Source: Actinomycetales bacterium | Lineage (GTDB): Bacteria; Actinomycetota; Actinomycetes; Actinomycetales; Cellulomonadaceae | Direction: 5' to 3' | DNA: 64,000 bases | NCBI GenBank assembly: GCA_020444245.1 | Contig: JAHLLI010000024.1 | Span: 1 to 64,000, forward strand | Part shown: positions 25,817 to 34,701 of the stretch, in pieces | Position numbering within the stretch: the first letter of the stretch is position 1 | How the letters are laid out: the number at the start of each line of letters is the position of its first letter | The notes under the pieces: generated by a model | Told to the model about the DNA's origin: nothing | Database searches by the model: none | Seen by the model: only the letters and a program-made list of their open reading frames with translations | Program-made: the position numbers and the translations under genes

Positions 25817-25834
25817 GGTATGCACCTGGTGTGC
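25817..25834. promoter_or_regulatory. Paired GGTATGC arm-type sites, att2 left arm
   Basis: GGTATGC at 25817 and GGTGTGC at 25828 are 11 bp apart. The pair starts 141 bp before the att2 core (25958), exactly as at att1 and att3. Confidence 0.5.
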
Positions 25835-25951
25835 AGACGCCAGCGGATGCCAGTGGACGGGCGGAGACGCCGATGCGAGTCCGCGAGCCTCTGACCTGCG
25901 ACAACGTTGGCGTTCGCCCTGGTCAGGGGCCTGAGGTCCTGCAACAGCCGG

Positions 25952-25996
25952 CACTCGTAACCCAGAGGTCGCAGGTTCAGATCCTGCCCCCGCTAC
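25952..25996 (+). repeat. att2: 3'-half copy of tRNA-fMet
   Basis: This is the second copy of the tRNA-fMet anticodon-loop-to-acceptor segment, with a CTCGTAA loop as in att1 and T-loop TTCAGAT. The terminal CCA is replaced by TTG. It marks the junction between the arabinofuranoside and rhamnose/uronate islands. Confidence 0.85.
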
Positions 25997-26012
25997 TTGT
26001 GAAAGTGCAGGT

Positions 26013-26050
26013 CAGAGGCCCTTTCGATCTTCGGATCGGGAGGGCCTCTG
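26013..26050 (+). terminator. Conserved att-associated hairpin (copy 2)
   Basis: Arms CAGAGGCCC and GGGCCTCTG plus the inner GATC pairing close a TTCG loop. Relative to copy 1, both arms changed together (GTCC/GGAC to GCCC/GGGC), so the structure is maintained. Confidence 0.5.
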
Positions 26051-26290
26051 GCGTTGCGAGGCGCGTTCGGTATGCACGTGCAGCCCAGATGGCCCGAGGG
26101 GCGACCTCTGGGTTGTTCGTGGGTGCGTCTGCAATCGGCGTGCGGGCGCTCAGCTGGTCGAACTTCCGGGACTGCGTCTGTCGAGGCGTCGCCAAGATCG
26201 CAACGGGTGCGCGCACGGGTCGCCCGCGAGGCCCTCCTGAGCCTCGGTTGATGTTGCTGCCGGGAGAGCTGCTGTGTCTCGCCAAACCCA
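26051..26290. other. Island C left end, no gene seen
   Basis: This stretch holds the downstream GGTATGC at 26069-26075 and the GACCTCTGGGTTGTTCGTGG segment at about 26103-26122, both shared with att1 and att3. No credible protein is seen. Confidence 0.4.
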
Positions 26291-26339
26291 TTGACACGAT
26301 TCATAGCGAAGGCATAGATTCGCGAGAAAGCGGTTTCAC
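26291..26339 (+). promoter_or_regulatory. Promoter and LacI-5-type operator of CE15 gene
   Basis: TTGACA (26291-26296) and TAGATT (26315-26320) are 18 bp apart. GAGAAAGCGGTTTCAC at 26324-26339 closely matches palindromes in front of the GH5, binding-protein-4 and permease-4 genes. It links this gene to LacI-5, encoded 18 kb away. Confidence 0.7.
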
Positions 26340-26461
26340 GACCGGGTCGAGGACCGGCCGTCCACAGACGGCCTCCCGTCCCGGCGCAAGCCAGACCTGC
26401 CACCTCAACGTCGAGGCGTTGGCCAAGAGTGGCAAGCGGACATGTAGAGACGGAGTGCAAC

Positions 26462-29400
26462 ATGAGGGCGCGTTCCCGTTCGGCAGCCGGCGCCACCTCC
26501 TTGAGCCTTGCGGTGGTCCTCCTTGCCACACCCGCGGTGGCAGCGTCGGACGGCGCTGGGTATCCCTACGACCAGCCCGGCGACAAGGACTACGTCAGCA
26601 ACACGAACGTCCTCGAGCGATACACGCCCGACGGCGCGGGCAACAACCAGAGCTATAAGGTGACGTCCCCCCGAGCACAGGCCGATGCGACGTTCACCGC
26701 CAGTCCCATCTCGGTCGACGGCGTGGCCGAGCCCGCATGGAGCGCGGCTACGGTGTACCCAATCGCGAACAAGTTCACCGCCGACATGAGTGCCGCAGCG
26801 CCTGACGCGACGACGCAGGGCACGTTGCGGCTCCTGTGGGACGGCCCCGTGCTCTACGGCCTCGTCGAAGTGACCGGGGACACCACCGAGTCGGACACCG
26901 GCACGCCGGTCTGGTCCAGCGCGAGCTACCAGCCGAGCACTGACGGGCTGTTCGTGAGCATGGACGTGTTCAACGACCAGTGGGGGATGGAGACCGACAC
27001 CCAGGGGGTGTTCTTCCTCGGGGCGAACCCGAGCCTCGCGTCGGTGACATCGTTCGACAACGCGGGCATCCCATCGCTGGGCTCGTTCTTCAACCCGAGT
27101 GCGCAGGATTACTCGCCTCGGCTCAAGGCATTCAAGTCGTCCGGATACACGCCGGGCGACGGCGTCAACTACACCTACGAGTTCGCACTCCAGATCGAGG
27201 GCTGGGGCGACGCGTGGGACCGCCAGCTGACCAACGGGACCGAGGTCGGGCTCGAGCTCGGTGTCTTCGATCAGGGGCAGTCCTTCACCTACTGGAGCAA
27301 GACGCAGAGCTTCGCGGGCCGCGAGGGTGGCTCGAACCTGCCCAACTCCGAGCGGGTGCGAAACCGCGACTGGGGCGTCGTGACGCTCGCCGGCTGGGAT
27401 GGATCGACTCCGTTCAGCTACAGCGGCTGGCGTGCTGATGAGGACGTGCGGTTCTGGGACTCGGCCAGCAATCCGGGTGGTTCGGGCAACGGCACGGAGC
27501 CGGGCGCCGACGGCGACGGCAGTCTGGTGTGGACACCGGCGTCGAAGGCGCGGATGGTCGCCGCGAAGGCGGCCTACCTGGCAGTACGAGATGACGTGGG
27601 CGCGACGCGAGCGCAGAAGGAGGCGGCGGTGCTCGAGGTGTGTCGCGCGTTCGCTGCGCTGCGGTGGGGGGACACGACGTACCCCGATCCGCACGACCTC
27701 CCATCGCTGCAGACCATTCCGAGCCCGCTCCGGTTCTTCGACCCCACCAAGGGCACGGACGGGATGGTCACCGACTCCGCCGAGTGGGCGCTGCGCAAGA
27801 AGGAGCTGCTCGATCTGGCACAGTTCTACGAGTACGGCTACAAGCCGCAGCTCGGGACGGACTACTCCGTCAGCATCGTGAGCAATGACTACAGCGGCGG
27901 CGCCACCGCTACGGTCACGGCCCACGTGGTGCCGACCAACGTCAACTTCTCTGGCGGCGTCCCGCAGGACGTGACCATCAGGGTCGCGGTCCCGACGGCG
28001 GTTCCGGGGGACCAGAAGGCCGTGATCGGGTTCGGGACGGGGTTCTCGGCGAACGGGATCGCGGACGTCTCCTTCCCCTCGTGGGCGTTCGATGTCCGGT
28101 CCGATCCCTACGTGTGGGGAACCGATCGATCCGACGTCGCGTTCGGGACCTTCCACTTCCCATCCACCTTCTACACGCTGTTCCCGTACACGCGTAACAG
28201 CGCCTCCGCGGACTCGAGCATCTTGATCGCCAATGCCACGGCGGTGTCCGTGTACCTGGACGCACTGCAGCTGGCCGTGGCGCAGAACCCCGCGCTCGAC
28301 GCCAAGATCGACCCTTCGAGGGCCGTCACCAAGGGCTTCTCGATCGGCGGGAAGAACGCCTTCGTCGCCGCGATCTTCGACGACCGGGTCAAGGCGGTCG
28401 TGGCGGGTGGGGCAGGTGCGACCGGCCCGGCGAACTGGCGCTACAACGCCCAGGGCCAGGAGTTCGACTTCAGCGGCACCGACTACTACAACCCCGGCGC
28501 CGAGTCGATCGTTGCGTTCGGCACCGAAGGACCGGGCAACAGCTACCGCCACAACCGTGTGCGCGAGACCGAGCTGTTCCGCCACTTCCTGCCGTACGGC
28601 CACATGTACGAGCATCAGGACGGCTCGTACGGATACGGCAGCTTCGCTCAGCTCCCCTTCGACCAGGCCGACCTGGTGGCGACGCTGGCGCCGGACCGCG
28701 CAATCGTCATCGACACCAATCTCAACGACTACAACGACGGCGCAGTCACCGACAACATGAGTCTTGAGATCGCCAAGAGCGTGTACGACAACCTGGGCGT
28801 CGACGGCGCGGACTACGTGAAGTTCAACAGTGGGGACTACCAGTCCTCGGGTGACCCGCACGGTGCGGCGAGCGCGGTCGTGGAGGGGAAGTTCCTCAGC
28901 GACTTCCTCTACGGATCGTCCACCGTGTCCGCGGGCGAGGCGGCGCGCATTTCAACGGACCCGTACGCGCTCGACGTGTCAGCCGGCCAGACGCAGAGCC
29001 CGTACGACTACTACTGGGGCGGCTACAACACCATCACCGGTGGTCAAGGAGGGGTGACCGGCGTCGACGGCTGGTACTTCTCCGGGTTCGACGCCGAGAT
29101 GGCCGGGCTGCGGCAGGGCGTCGCAGGCTCTGGCCTGAACAAGGGCCAGCAGAACGCGCTGACGGCCAACCTCGACCAGGTCGTCAAGCTCCTGGCGAAG
29201 GGCAACCCGGGAAGCGCCGCCACCATCGTCGAGAATGCCTTCATCGGGAAGCTGAAGGGCTTCGAGACGGCGGGCAAGCTGTCGCACGACCGAGCGAGCG
29301 CCCTCATCGGCGCCGCGGGACAGCTGATCCTCTTCATCAACTCGGCGGACGACGTGCGGCCCGCATGGTCAGGTGCGCTCCAGTACGACGGCGGCGACGA

Positions 29401-29806
29401 GGTGACCCGCGACGGTGCCCTCTGGAGGGCGACGTACTGGACCAAGGGTCAGGAGCCAGGCGATGCCAACGGCCCGTGGCAGGAGATCGCCACGGATGAG
29501 CAGGGCGTCGCGATCTGGACCCCGTCGCGCATCTTCAAGGGTGGCGCGGTGGTCAGCTACGAGGGCAGCTCGTACCGCGCCCAGTGGTACACCCGGAATC
29601 AGGAGCCCGGGGACCCGAACGGGCCCTGGGCGGAGGTGGCCGCGCCGCCGTCCGGTGGCGGCGCGGCCACCTGGGCCCCGACGACCGTGTACGTCTCGGG
29701 GGACAAGGTCACGTACGAGGGGCTCGAGTACGTGTCGCAGTGGTGGAACCGTAACAAGCCACCCGGCGCGGCGTACGGTCCGTGGAGGCCGGCCGGCGAG
29801 CTGTAG
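26462..29806 (+). CDS. Secreted modular CE15-like glucuronoyl esterase with CBM9-like, FIMAH and CBM5/12 domains
   Basis: This 1114-residue protein has a signal peptide (residues 1 to about 27, ending ATPAVAA). A CBM9/DOMON-like carbohydrate-binding region (about 76-313) comes next. A CE15-like alpha/beta hydrolase domain (about 350-860) has nucleophile Ser627 and Lys631 in KGFSIGGKNA and a candidate His800 in GDPHG. The motif aligns with GCSRxGK of known glucuronoyl esterases but departs from it (Phe for Cys, Ile for Arg). A FIMAH-like helical domain (about 876-961) and three CBM5/12-like repeats with EPGD.NGPW motifs follow. Glucuronoyl esterases cleave ester links between lignin and glucuronoxylan. 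It has its own promoter with a LacI-5-type operator. Confidence 0.8.
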   Translation: MRARSRSAAGATSLSLAVVLLATPAVAASDGAGYPYDQPGDKDYVSNTNVLERYTPDGAGNNQSYKVTSPRAQADATFTASPISVDGVAEPAWSAATVYPIANKFTADMSAAAPDATTQGTLRLLWDGPVLYGLVEVTGDTTESDTGTPVWSSASYQPSTDGLFVSMDVFNDQWGMETDTQGVFFLGANPSLASVTSFDNAGIPSLGSFFNPSAQDYSPRLKAFKSSGYTPGDGVNYTYEFALQIEGWGDAWDRQLTNGTEVGLELGVFDQGQSFTYWSKTQSFAGREGGSNLPNSERVRNRDWGVVTLAGWDGSTPFSYSGWRADEDVRFWDSASNPGGSGNGTEPGADGDGSLVWTPASKARMVAAKAAYLAVRDDVGATRAQKEAAVLEVCRAFAALRWGDTTYPDPHDLPSLQTIPSPLRFFDPTKGTDGMVTDSAEWALRKKELLDLAQFYEYGYKPQLGTDYSVSIVSNDYSGGATATVTAHVVPTNVNFSGGVPQDVTIRVAVPTAVPGDQKAVIGFGTGFSANGIADVSFPSWAFDVRSDPYVWGTDRSDVAFGTFHFPSTFYTLFPYTRNSASADSSILIANATAVSVYLDALQLAVAQNPALDAKIDPSRAVTKGFSIGGKNAFVAAIFDDRVKAVVAGGAGATGPANWRYNAQGQEFDFSGTDYYNPGAESIVAFGTEGPGNSYRHNRVRETELFRHFLPYGHMYEHQDGSYGYGSFAQLPFDQADLVATLAPDRAIVIDTNLNDYNDGAVTDNMSLEIAKSVYDNLGVDGADYVKFNSGDYQSSGDPHGAASAVVEGKFLSDFLYGSSTVSAGEAARISTDPYALDVSAGQTQSPYDYYWGGYNTITGGQGGVTGVDGWYFSGFDAEMAGLRQGVAGSGLNKGQQNALTANLDQVVKLLAKGNPGSAATIVENAFIGKLKGFETAGKLSHDRASALIGAAGQLILFINSADDVRPAWSGALQYDGGDEVTRDGALWRATYWTKGQEPGDANGPWQEIATDEQGVAIWTPSRIFKGGAVVSYEGSSYRAQWYTRNQEPGDPNGPWAEVAAPPSGGGAATWAPTTVYVSGDKVTYEGLEYVSQWWNRNKPPGAAYGPWRPAGEL

Positions 29807-30221
29807 TTCCCAGGGACGTTGTGATCAGCGTGGTGTGAGTGGGGAGGCGAGGACTTCAGATGTCGGACGGGAAGCTCGGCATGGAATCGATCGCACACAC
29901 GGCGCAGGCGTCCGTCCCGACCTGGTCGATGCCGGCAAGGGTCCCGGCGACCGGGCTCCCCGACGCCTCGCACCTCCACCACGCGGGCTCGTTCGCGATG
30001 ATGCTCGGCCGCCAGCTGGACATCGGCGTGCTGGGGGCCCACCAGGGGGCGGCTGGAGCGATCCCGGCGGTGGGTGGCTGACCCGGGAAGCCGCAGCACG
30101 CGCGTCCCCGAGTGCACCTACCCGCTCACCTGGGTGCGCTGCGTGAGCCGGGGTTCCCAGGACCTCACTGTGCCGGTGCCGATACGCGCCGCCCCACGAC
30201 GTCCATGAGACGATTCACGCC
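29807..30221. other. Intergenic region without a clear gene
   Basis: A 73-residue open frame near 29860-30081 has no recognisable motif and composition like random GC-rich DNA, so I do not call it. The TGAGACGATTCA element at 30206-30217 is described separately. Confidence 0.4.
30206..30217. promoter_or_regulatory. Possible LacI-4 operator at its own start
   Basis: TGAGACGATTCA lies four bases before the LacI-4 GTG start. It resembles the perfect palindrome TGAATCGATTCA in front of the rhamnose isomerase gene, suggesting autoregulation. Confidence 0.4.
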
Positions 30222-31259
30222 GTGAGCGACCGTCCCCAGCGCCGCGCCTCGGTGGTCGACGTCGCGCGCCGCGCCGGCGTCGCCGTCGGGACCGTCTCCA
30301 ACGTGCTCAACCGCCCGGAGGTCGTCGCCCCGGCCACGCGAGCCAGAGTGCTGGCCGCGATCGAGGAGCTCGACTTCGTCCGCAACGGGCGGGCGCGTGA
30401 GCTGCGCGCCGGTCAGATCTCCACGGTCGGCGCGCTCGTCCTGGACATCCGCAACCCGTTCTTCACCGATGTCGCACGCGGAGTCGAGGACCGGCTGGCC
30501 GAGGCGGACTACACGCTCATGCTCGCAAGCTCCGACGACGACCCGGAGCGCGAGCGCAAGTACCTGAGGCTGTTCGAGGAGCACGGCGTCCATGGGCTCC
30601 TGGTGGTGCCGACCGGGCCGGACCTCATGCCGTTGCTGGCCAGCCAGTCCCGCGGTGTTCGCGTCGTCGTGCTCGATGCACCGTCATCGGTCGACGAGCT
30701 CTCCTCGGTCGCCGTTGACGACGTGGCCGGCGGTCGGCTGGCCGCGCAGCACCTGCTGGACCAGGGCCACCGCCGCCTGGTGTTCCTCAATGGTCCGCAC
30801 ACGATCCGCCAGTGCGCGGACCGTCGCGCCGGGGTGGACGCAGCGGTCCGCGACGCCGGCCTCGATCCGCGCGACGTGGTCTCCGAGGTGCCGCTGTCCA
30901 CGCTCGACGCCGCGGGCGGCGACGCAGCGATGACTGCGCTCCTCGCCGAGCAGGGCCCACCCCCTGCTGTGTTCTGCGTCAACGACCTCGTCGCGGTGGG
31001 CGTCCAGCGAGCGCTCAGGCGGGCCGGCGGAACGGCGCTGCTGTCCCGTGTCGCGATCGTGGGGTACGACGACATCGACGTCGCGGCGGAGCTGGCGGTC
31101 CCGCTCACCACCGTTCGGCAGCCGACCCACGAGATGGGCTGGACGGCTGCCGACCTCTTGCTGCGCGACCGGCACGCGGTGGAGCGAGTCATCTTCGAGC
31201 CCACACTCGTGGTGCGGGCATCGAGCCAGGTCGCCGGCGCGGGCGCGGCGCCCGGGTGA
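30222..31259 (+). CDS. LacI-family repressor of rhamnose operon (LacI-4)
   Basis: This 345-residue regulator has HTH VARRAGVAVGTVSNVLNRPE (about residues 14-33) and a normal sensor domain. The GTG start is chosen because the HTH sits at the usual distance from the N-terminus; no strong ribosome-binding site precedes it. It is co-directional with the rhamnose genes starting 146 bases downstream. A perfect TGAATCGATTCA palindrome lies in that gap. Rhamnose or a derivative is the probable inducer by context. Confidence 0.9.
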   Translation: MSDRPQRRASVVDVARRAGVAVGTVSNVLNRPEVVAPATRARVLAAIEELDFVRNGRARELRAGQISTVGALVLDIRNPFFTDVARGVEDRLAEADYTLMLASSDDDPERERKYLRLFEEHGVHGLLVVPTGPDLMPLLASQSRGVRVVVLDAPSSVDELSSVAVDDVAGGRLAAQHLLDQGHRRLVFLNGPHTIRQCADRRAGVDAAVRDAGLDPRDVVSEVPLSTLDAAGGDAAMTALLAEQGPPPAVFCVNDLVAVGVQRALRRAGGTALLSRVAIVGYDDIDVAAELAVPLTTVRQPTHEMGWTAADLLLRDRHAVERVIFEPTLVVRASSQVAGAGAAPG

Positions 31260-31357
31260 ACGCGCCACCGCGACTGTGGATGCCTGCGGCGCTGCCCGGT
31301 CGCTCTTCAGGCGGCGTGCCCCACACCCGACCAGTGGCACGTGGAAGGCCAGACTGG

Positions 31358-31374
31358 TACTGTGAATCGATTCA
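31358..31374 (+). promoter_or_regulatory. LacI-4 operator and -10 of rhamnose operon
   Basis: A TACTGT -10-like element (31358-31363) overlaps the perfect 12-bp palindrome TGAATCGATTCA (31363-31374). No good -35 was found. It lies 31 bases before the rhamnose isomerase start. Confidence 0.6.
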
Positions 31375-31405
31375 GCGAGACGCCTCACCGTCGAAGGACG
31401 TCACA

Positions 31406-32572
31406 GTGACCATCGACCAGCACACCCTCGACCTGCTCGCACAGCAGGAGATCGAGCTGCCCTCGTGGGCGTTCGGCAACTCGGGCACGCGCTTCAAGGT
31501 GTTCGCGAGTCCTGGCACGCCCCGGACGGTGGAGGAGAAGCTCGCCGACGCCGCACAGGTGCACCGGTACACCGGGCTCGCGCCCAGCGTCGCGCTGCAC
31601 ATCCCGTGGGACCTGGTCGACGACTTCGGCGCGCTCGCCGCGTACGCGAAGGACCTCGGGGTCCGCCTGGGCACGATCAACTCCAACACCTTCCAGGACG
31701 ACGACTACAGGCTCGGTTCGCTCACCCACCACGACGACCGGATCCGCCGCAAGGCGATCGACCACCACTTCCAGTGCATCGACGTGATGAACGTCACCGG
31801 CTCGCGCGACCTGAAGATCTGGCTGCCGGACGGCACGAACTACGCGGGTCAGGCCGACATCCGCTCCCGTCAGGAGCGGCTCGCCGAGTCGCTCGCGGCG
31901 ATCTACGACAGGCTCGGACCCGACCAACGCCTGGTGCTGGAGTACAAGATCTTCGAGCCGTACTTCTACACGATGGACGTGCCCGACTGGGGCACCGCCT
32001 ACACCCACGTCGCCGCGCTCGGCGACCGCGCGGTGGTGTGCCTGGACACCGGCCACCACGCGCCGAGCACCAACATCGAGTTCATCGTCGCCCAGCTGCT
32101 CCGGCTCGGGAAGCTGGGATCCTTCGACTTCAACTCGCGCAACTACGCCGACGACGACCTCATCGTGGGCGCCGCCGACCCCTTCCAGCTGTTCCGCATC
32201 ATCCACGAGTTGGTGCGCGGAGGCGGGTACGGCGAGGGCTCGGGCGTGGCGTTCATGCTCGACCAGTGCCACAACATCGAGGACAAGATCCCCGGTCAGA
32301 TCCGCTCGGTGCTCAACGTCCAGGAGATGACGGCGCGGGCCCTGCTCGTGGACCGCGACGCACTCGCGGCCGCGCAGCGGGCCGGCGACGTGCTCGGCGC
32401 CAACGACGTGCTGATGGACGCGTTCTACACGGACGTGCGGCCGGACCTCGCGGCCTGGCGCGAGTCGCGCGGACTGCCGGGCGACCCGATGGCGGCGTTC
32501 AAGGCCTCGGGCTACCTCGAGCAGATCGCCGCCGACCGGGTAGGGGGCACCCAGGCCGGCTGGGGCGCCTGA
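31406..32572 (+). CDS. rhaI: L-rhamnose isomerase (RhaI type)
   Basis: This 388-residue xylose-isomerase-like TIM barrel resembles the Pseudomonas/actinobacterial L-rhamnose isomerase (RhaI) rather than E. coli RhaA. It converts L-rhamnose to L-rhamnulose in the cytosol. Metal- and substrate-binding acidic and His residues appear in LEYKIFEPYFY, CLDTGHHAPSTN, FDFNSRNYADDD and MLDQCHNIEDK. The start is a GTG with GAAGGA eight bases upstream. It is first in an operon with a bifunctional aldolase/dehydrogenase, rhamnulokinase, a second aldolase and LutABC. Confidence 0.93.
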   Translation: MTIDQHTLDLLAQQEIELPSWAFGNSGTRFKVFASPGTPRTVEEKLADAAQVHRYTGLAPSVALHIPWDLVDDFGALAAYAKDLGVRLGTINSNTFQDDDYRLGSLTHHDDRIRRKAIDHHFQCIDVMNVTGSRDLKIWLPDGTNYAGQADIRSRQERLAESLAAIYDRLGPDQRLVLEYKIFEPYFYTMDVPDWGTAYTHVAALGDRAVVCLDTGHHAPSTNIEFIVAQLLRLGKLGSFDFNSRNYADDDLIVGAADPFQLFRIIHELVRGGGYGEGSGVAFMLDQCHNIEDKIPGQIRSVLNVQEMTARALLVDRDALAAAQRAGDVLGANDVLMDAFYTDVRPDLAAWRESRGLPGDPMAAFKASGYLEQIAADRVGGTQAGWGA

Positions 32573-32636
32573 CCACGCGCGTCCACCAGCACCCACCCCG
32601 AGCCGAGCCCGTCCGCCGGCCGGACGAGAGGACGTC

Positions 32637-34691
32637 ATGACTCACCCCATCGCCGCCGAGCTGCTCGACCGCTCCCACCGTATGGGGGCGGACCCGCGGT
32701 ACACCAACTACGCCGGGGGCAACACGTCCGCCAAGGGCACCGACACCGACCCGGTGACCGGCGATCCTGTCGAGCTGGTCTGGGTCAAGGGCTCGGGCGG
32801 TGACCTGGGCACGCTGCGCGAGCAGGGCCTGGCCGTGCTGCGCCTGGACCGGGCGCAGGCGCTCGTCGGGGTGTACCCCGGCGTCGACCGCGAGGACGAG
32901 ATGGTCGCGGCCTTCGACTACTGCCTGCACGGCAAGGGCGGTGCGGCGCCGAGCATCGACACCGCGATGCACGCCCTGGTCGACGCGGCGCACGTGGACC
33001 ACCTGCACCCGGACGCCGGCATCGCGTTCGCGACCGCCGCCGACGGCGAGGCGCTGACCCGCGAGGTGTTCGGTGACCGGGTGGTGTGGGTCCCGTGGCG
33101 TCGGCCGGGCTTCCAGCTCGGCCTGGACATCGCCGCGATCAAGGCGGCCAAGCCGCAGGCGATCGGCTGCGTCCTCGGCGGGCACGGCATCACCGCGTGG
33201 GGCGACACGTCCGACGAGTGCGAGTCCCGCTCGCTGGAGATCATCCACACCGCAAAGGCCTTCATCGAGGCGCGCACGGCCGAGCTCGCCGGCCGCGGCG
33301 AGCACCCGTTCGGCGCGGTGCGCCCGGGCTTCGGGTCTCTGCCCGAGGCGGAGCGCCGCGCTCGGGCCGCTGCCCTCGCGCCGGTGATCCGCGGCCTGGC
33401 GAGCACGGACAAGCCCCAGGTCGGGCACCTGACGGACACCGAGGTCGTGCTGGACTTCGTGTCAAGGGAGCGTCTGGACGCGCTCGCCGCCCTCGGCACG
33501 TCGTGCCCGGACCACTTCCTGCGCACCAAGGTGCGCCCGCTCGTGCTGGACCTGCCGGCCGACGCCCCGCTGGACGAGGTGATCGCCAGGCTCCGCGAGC
33601 TGCACGTCACCTACCGCGCCGAGTACGCGGCCTACTACGACCGGCACGCGAGCCCGGACAGCCCGGCGATGCGGGGTGCGGACCCCGCGATCGTCCTGGT
33701 GCCCGGCGTGGGGATGTTCTCGTTCGGCAAGGACAAGCAGACCGCGCGCGTCGCGGGGGAGTTCTACGTCAACGCGATCAACGTGATGCGCGGCGCGGAG
33801 GCGATCAGCAGCTACGCGCCGATCGACGAGGCCGAGAAGTTCCGCATCGAGTACTGGGCGCTCGAGGAGGCCAAGCTCGCGCGGATGCCCAAGCCCAAGC
33901 CGCTCGCCACCCGCGTCGCACTGGTGACCGGGGCCGGGTCGGGCATCGGCAAGGCGATCGCCCAGCGGCTTGCCGCCGAGGGCGCCTGCGTGGTGGTCGC
34001 GGACCTGAACCTGGACGCGGCGCAGGAGGTGGCCACCGGGATCGGGGGTCCGGACGTCGCGGTCGCGGTGCGCGCCGACGTGACGGACGAGGACGCGGTC
34101 GCGGCCCTGGTCCGCGAGACGGTCCTGGCATTCGGCGGGGTCGACCTGGTGGTCAACAACGCGGGCCTGTCGATCTCCAAGCCACTGCTGGAGACCACGA
34201 CGCGGGACTGGGACGTTCAGCACGACGTGATGGCTCGCGGATCGTTCCTGATCTCCCGCGAGGCCGCGCGGGCGATGATCGCCCAGCAGATGGGCGGTGA
34301 CATCGTCTACATCGCGTCGAAGAACTCGTTGTTCGCCGGGCCGAACAACATCGCGTACTCCGCGACCAAGGCCGACCAGGCCCACCAGGTACGGCTGTTG
34401 GCCGCCGAGCTCGGTGAGCACGGCATCCGGGTCAACGGCGTGAACCCCGACGGCGTCGTGCGCGGATCGGGCATCTTCGCCGGGGGCTGGGGCGCCAAGC
34501 GCGCGGCGGTCTACGGCGTGCCGGAGGACAAGCTCGGCGAGTATTACGCCGGGCGCACCCTGCTCAAGCGCGAGGTCCTGCCCGAGCACGTCGCGGCGGC
34601 GGTCTTCGCGCTGACCGGGCCGGACCTGGGCCAGACCACCGGCCTGCACATCCCGGTGGACTCCGGCGTCGCGGCCGCGTTCCTGCGCTGA
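32637..34691 (+). CDS. Bifunctional rhamnulose-1-phosphate aldolase/lactaldehyde dehydrogenase
   Basis: This 684-residue fusion has a class II aldolase domain (about 1-400; GNTSAKGT, HLHPDAGIAFA and GGHGITAWGDT provide phosphate- and metal-binding residues) and a short-chain dehydrogenase domain (about 420-684; VTGAGSGIGKA cofactor loop and YSATK active site). Homologues (RhaEW/YuxG) split L-rhamnulose-1-phosphate to DHAP and L-lactaldehyde and oxidise the latter to L-lactate. The length is normal. The downstream LutABC genes then handle the lactate, which supports this assignment. Confidence 0.92.
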   Translation: MTHPIAAELLDRSHRMGADPRYTNYAGGNTSAKGTDTDPVTGDPVELVWVKGSGGDLGTLREQGLAVLRLDRAQALVGVYPGVDREDEMVAAFDYCLHGKGGAAPSIDTAMHALVDAAHVDHLHPDAGIAFATAADGEALTREVFGDRVVWVPWRRPGFQLGLDIAAIKAAKPQAIGCVLGGHGITAWGDTSDECESRSLEIIHTAKAFIEARTAELAGRGEHPFGAVRPGFGSLPEAERRARAAALAPVIRGLASTDKPQVGHLTDTEVVLDFVSRERLDALAALGTSCPDHFLRTKVRPLVLDLPADAPLDEVIARLRELHVTYRAEYAAYYDRHASPDSPAMRGADPAIVLVPGVGMFSFGKDKQTARVAGEFYVNAINVMRGAEAISSYAPIDEAEKFRIEYWALEEAKLARMPKPKPLATRVALVTGAGSGIGKAIAQRLAAEGACVVVADLNLDAAQEVATGIGGPDVAVAVRADVTDEDAVAALVRETVLAFGGVDLVVNNAGLSISKPLLETTTRDWDVQHDVMARGSFLISREAARAMIAQQMGGDIVYIASKNSLFAGPNNIAYSATKADQAHQVRLLAAELGEHGIRVNGVNPDGVVRGSGIFAGGWGAKRAAVYGVPEDKLGEYYAGRTLLKREVLPEHVAAAVFALTGPDLGQTTGLHIPVDSGVAAAFLR

Positions 34692-34701
34692 GAGGCCGGG
34701 A

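Larger units (their letters stand above)
2979..25996. mobile_element. Genomic island B: arabinofuranoside utilisation (att1 to att2)
   Basis: The segment is bounded by direct repeats of the tRNA-fMet 3' end. It starts with a conserved left end (hairpin, GGTATGC) and ends with the integrase-side arms at 25817-25834. Its own integrase has been reduced to a vestige. Its cargo is three repressor/importer/glycosidase units. The island boundaries are inferred from the repeats alone. Confidence 0.55.

Noticed and set aside
25568-25934. Plus-strand open frame with TVGDIVDEPPRAAGVL, faintly like the ScdA/RIC N-terminal domain
   Set aside because: The diagnostic Cys-Cys segment is missing, the frame overlaps the att2 arm region, and only about 15 residues look similar.
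26405-28861. Very long open frame on the minus strand opposite the CE15 gene
   Set aside because: It is antisense to a clear secreted modular esterase, has no motif, and is rich in Val, Arg, Gly and Asp as expected from mirrored GC-rich codons.
29860-30081. Short plus-strand open frame after the CE15 gene
   Set aside because: No ribosome-binding site, motif or conserved context is visible, and composition resembles non-coding GC-rich DNA.
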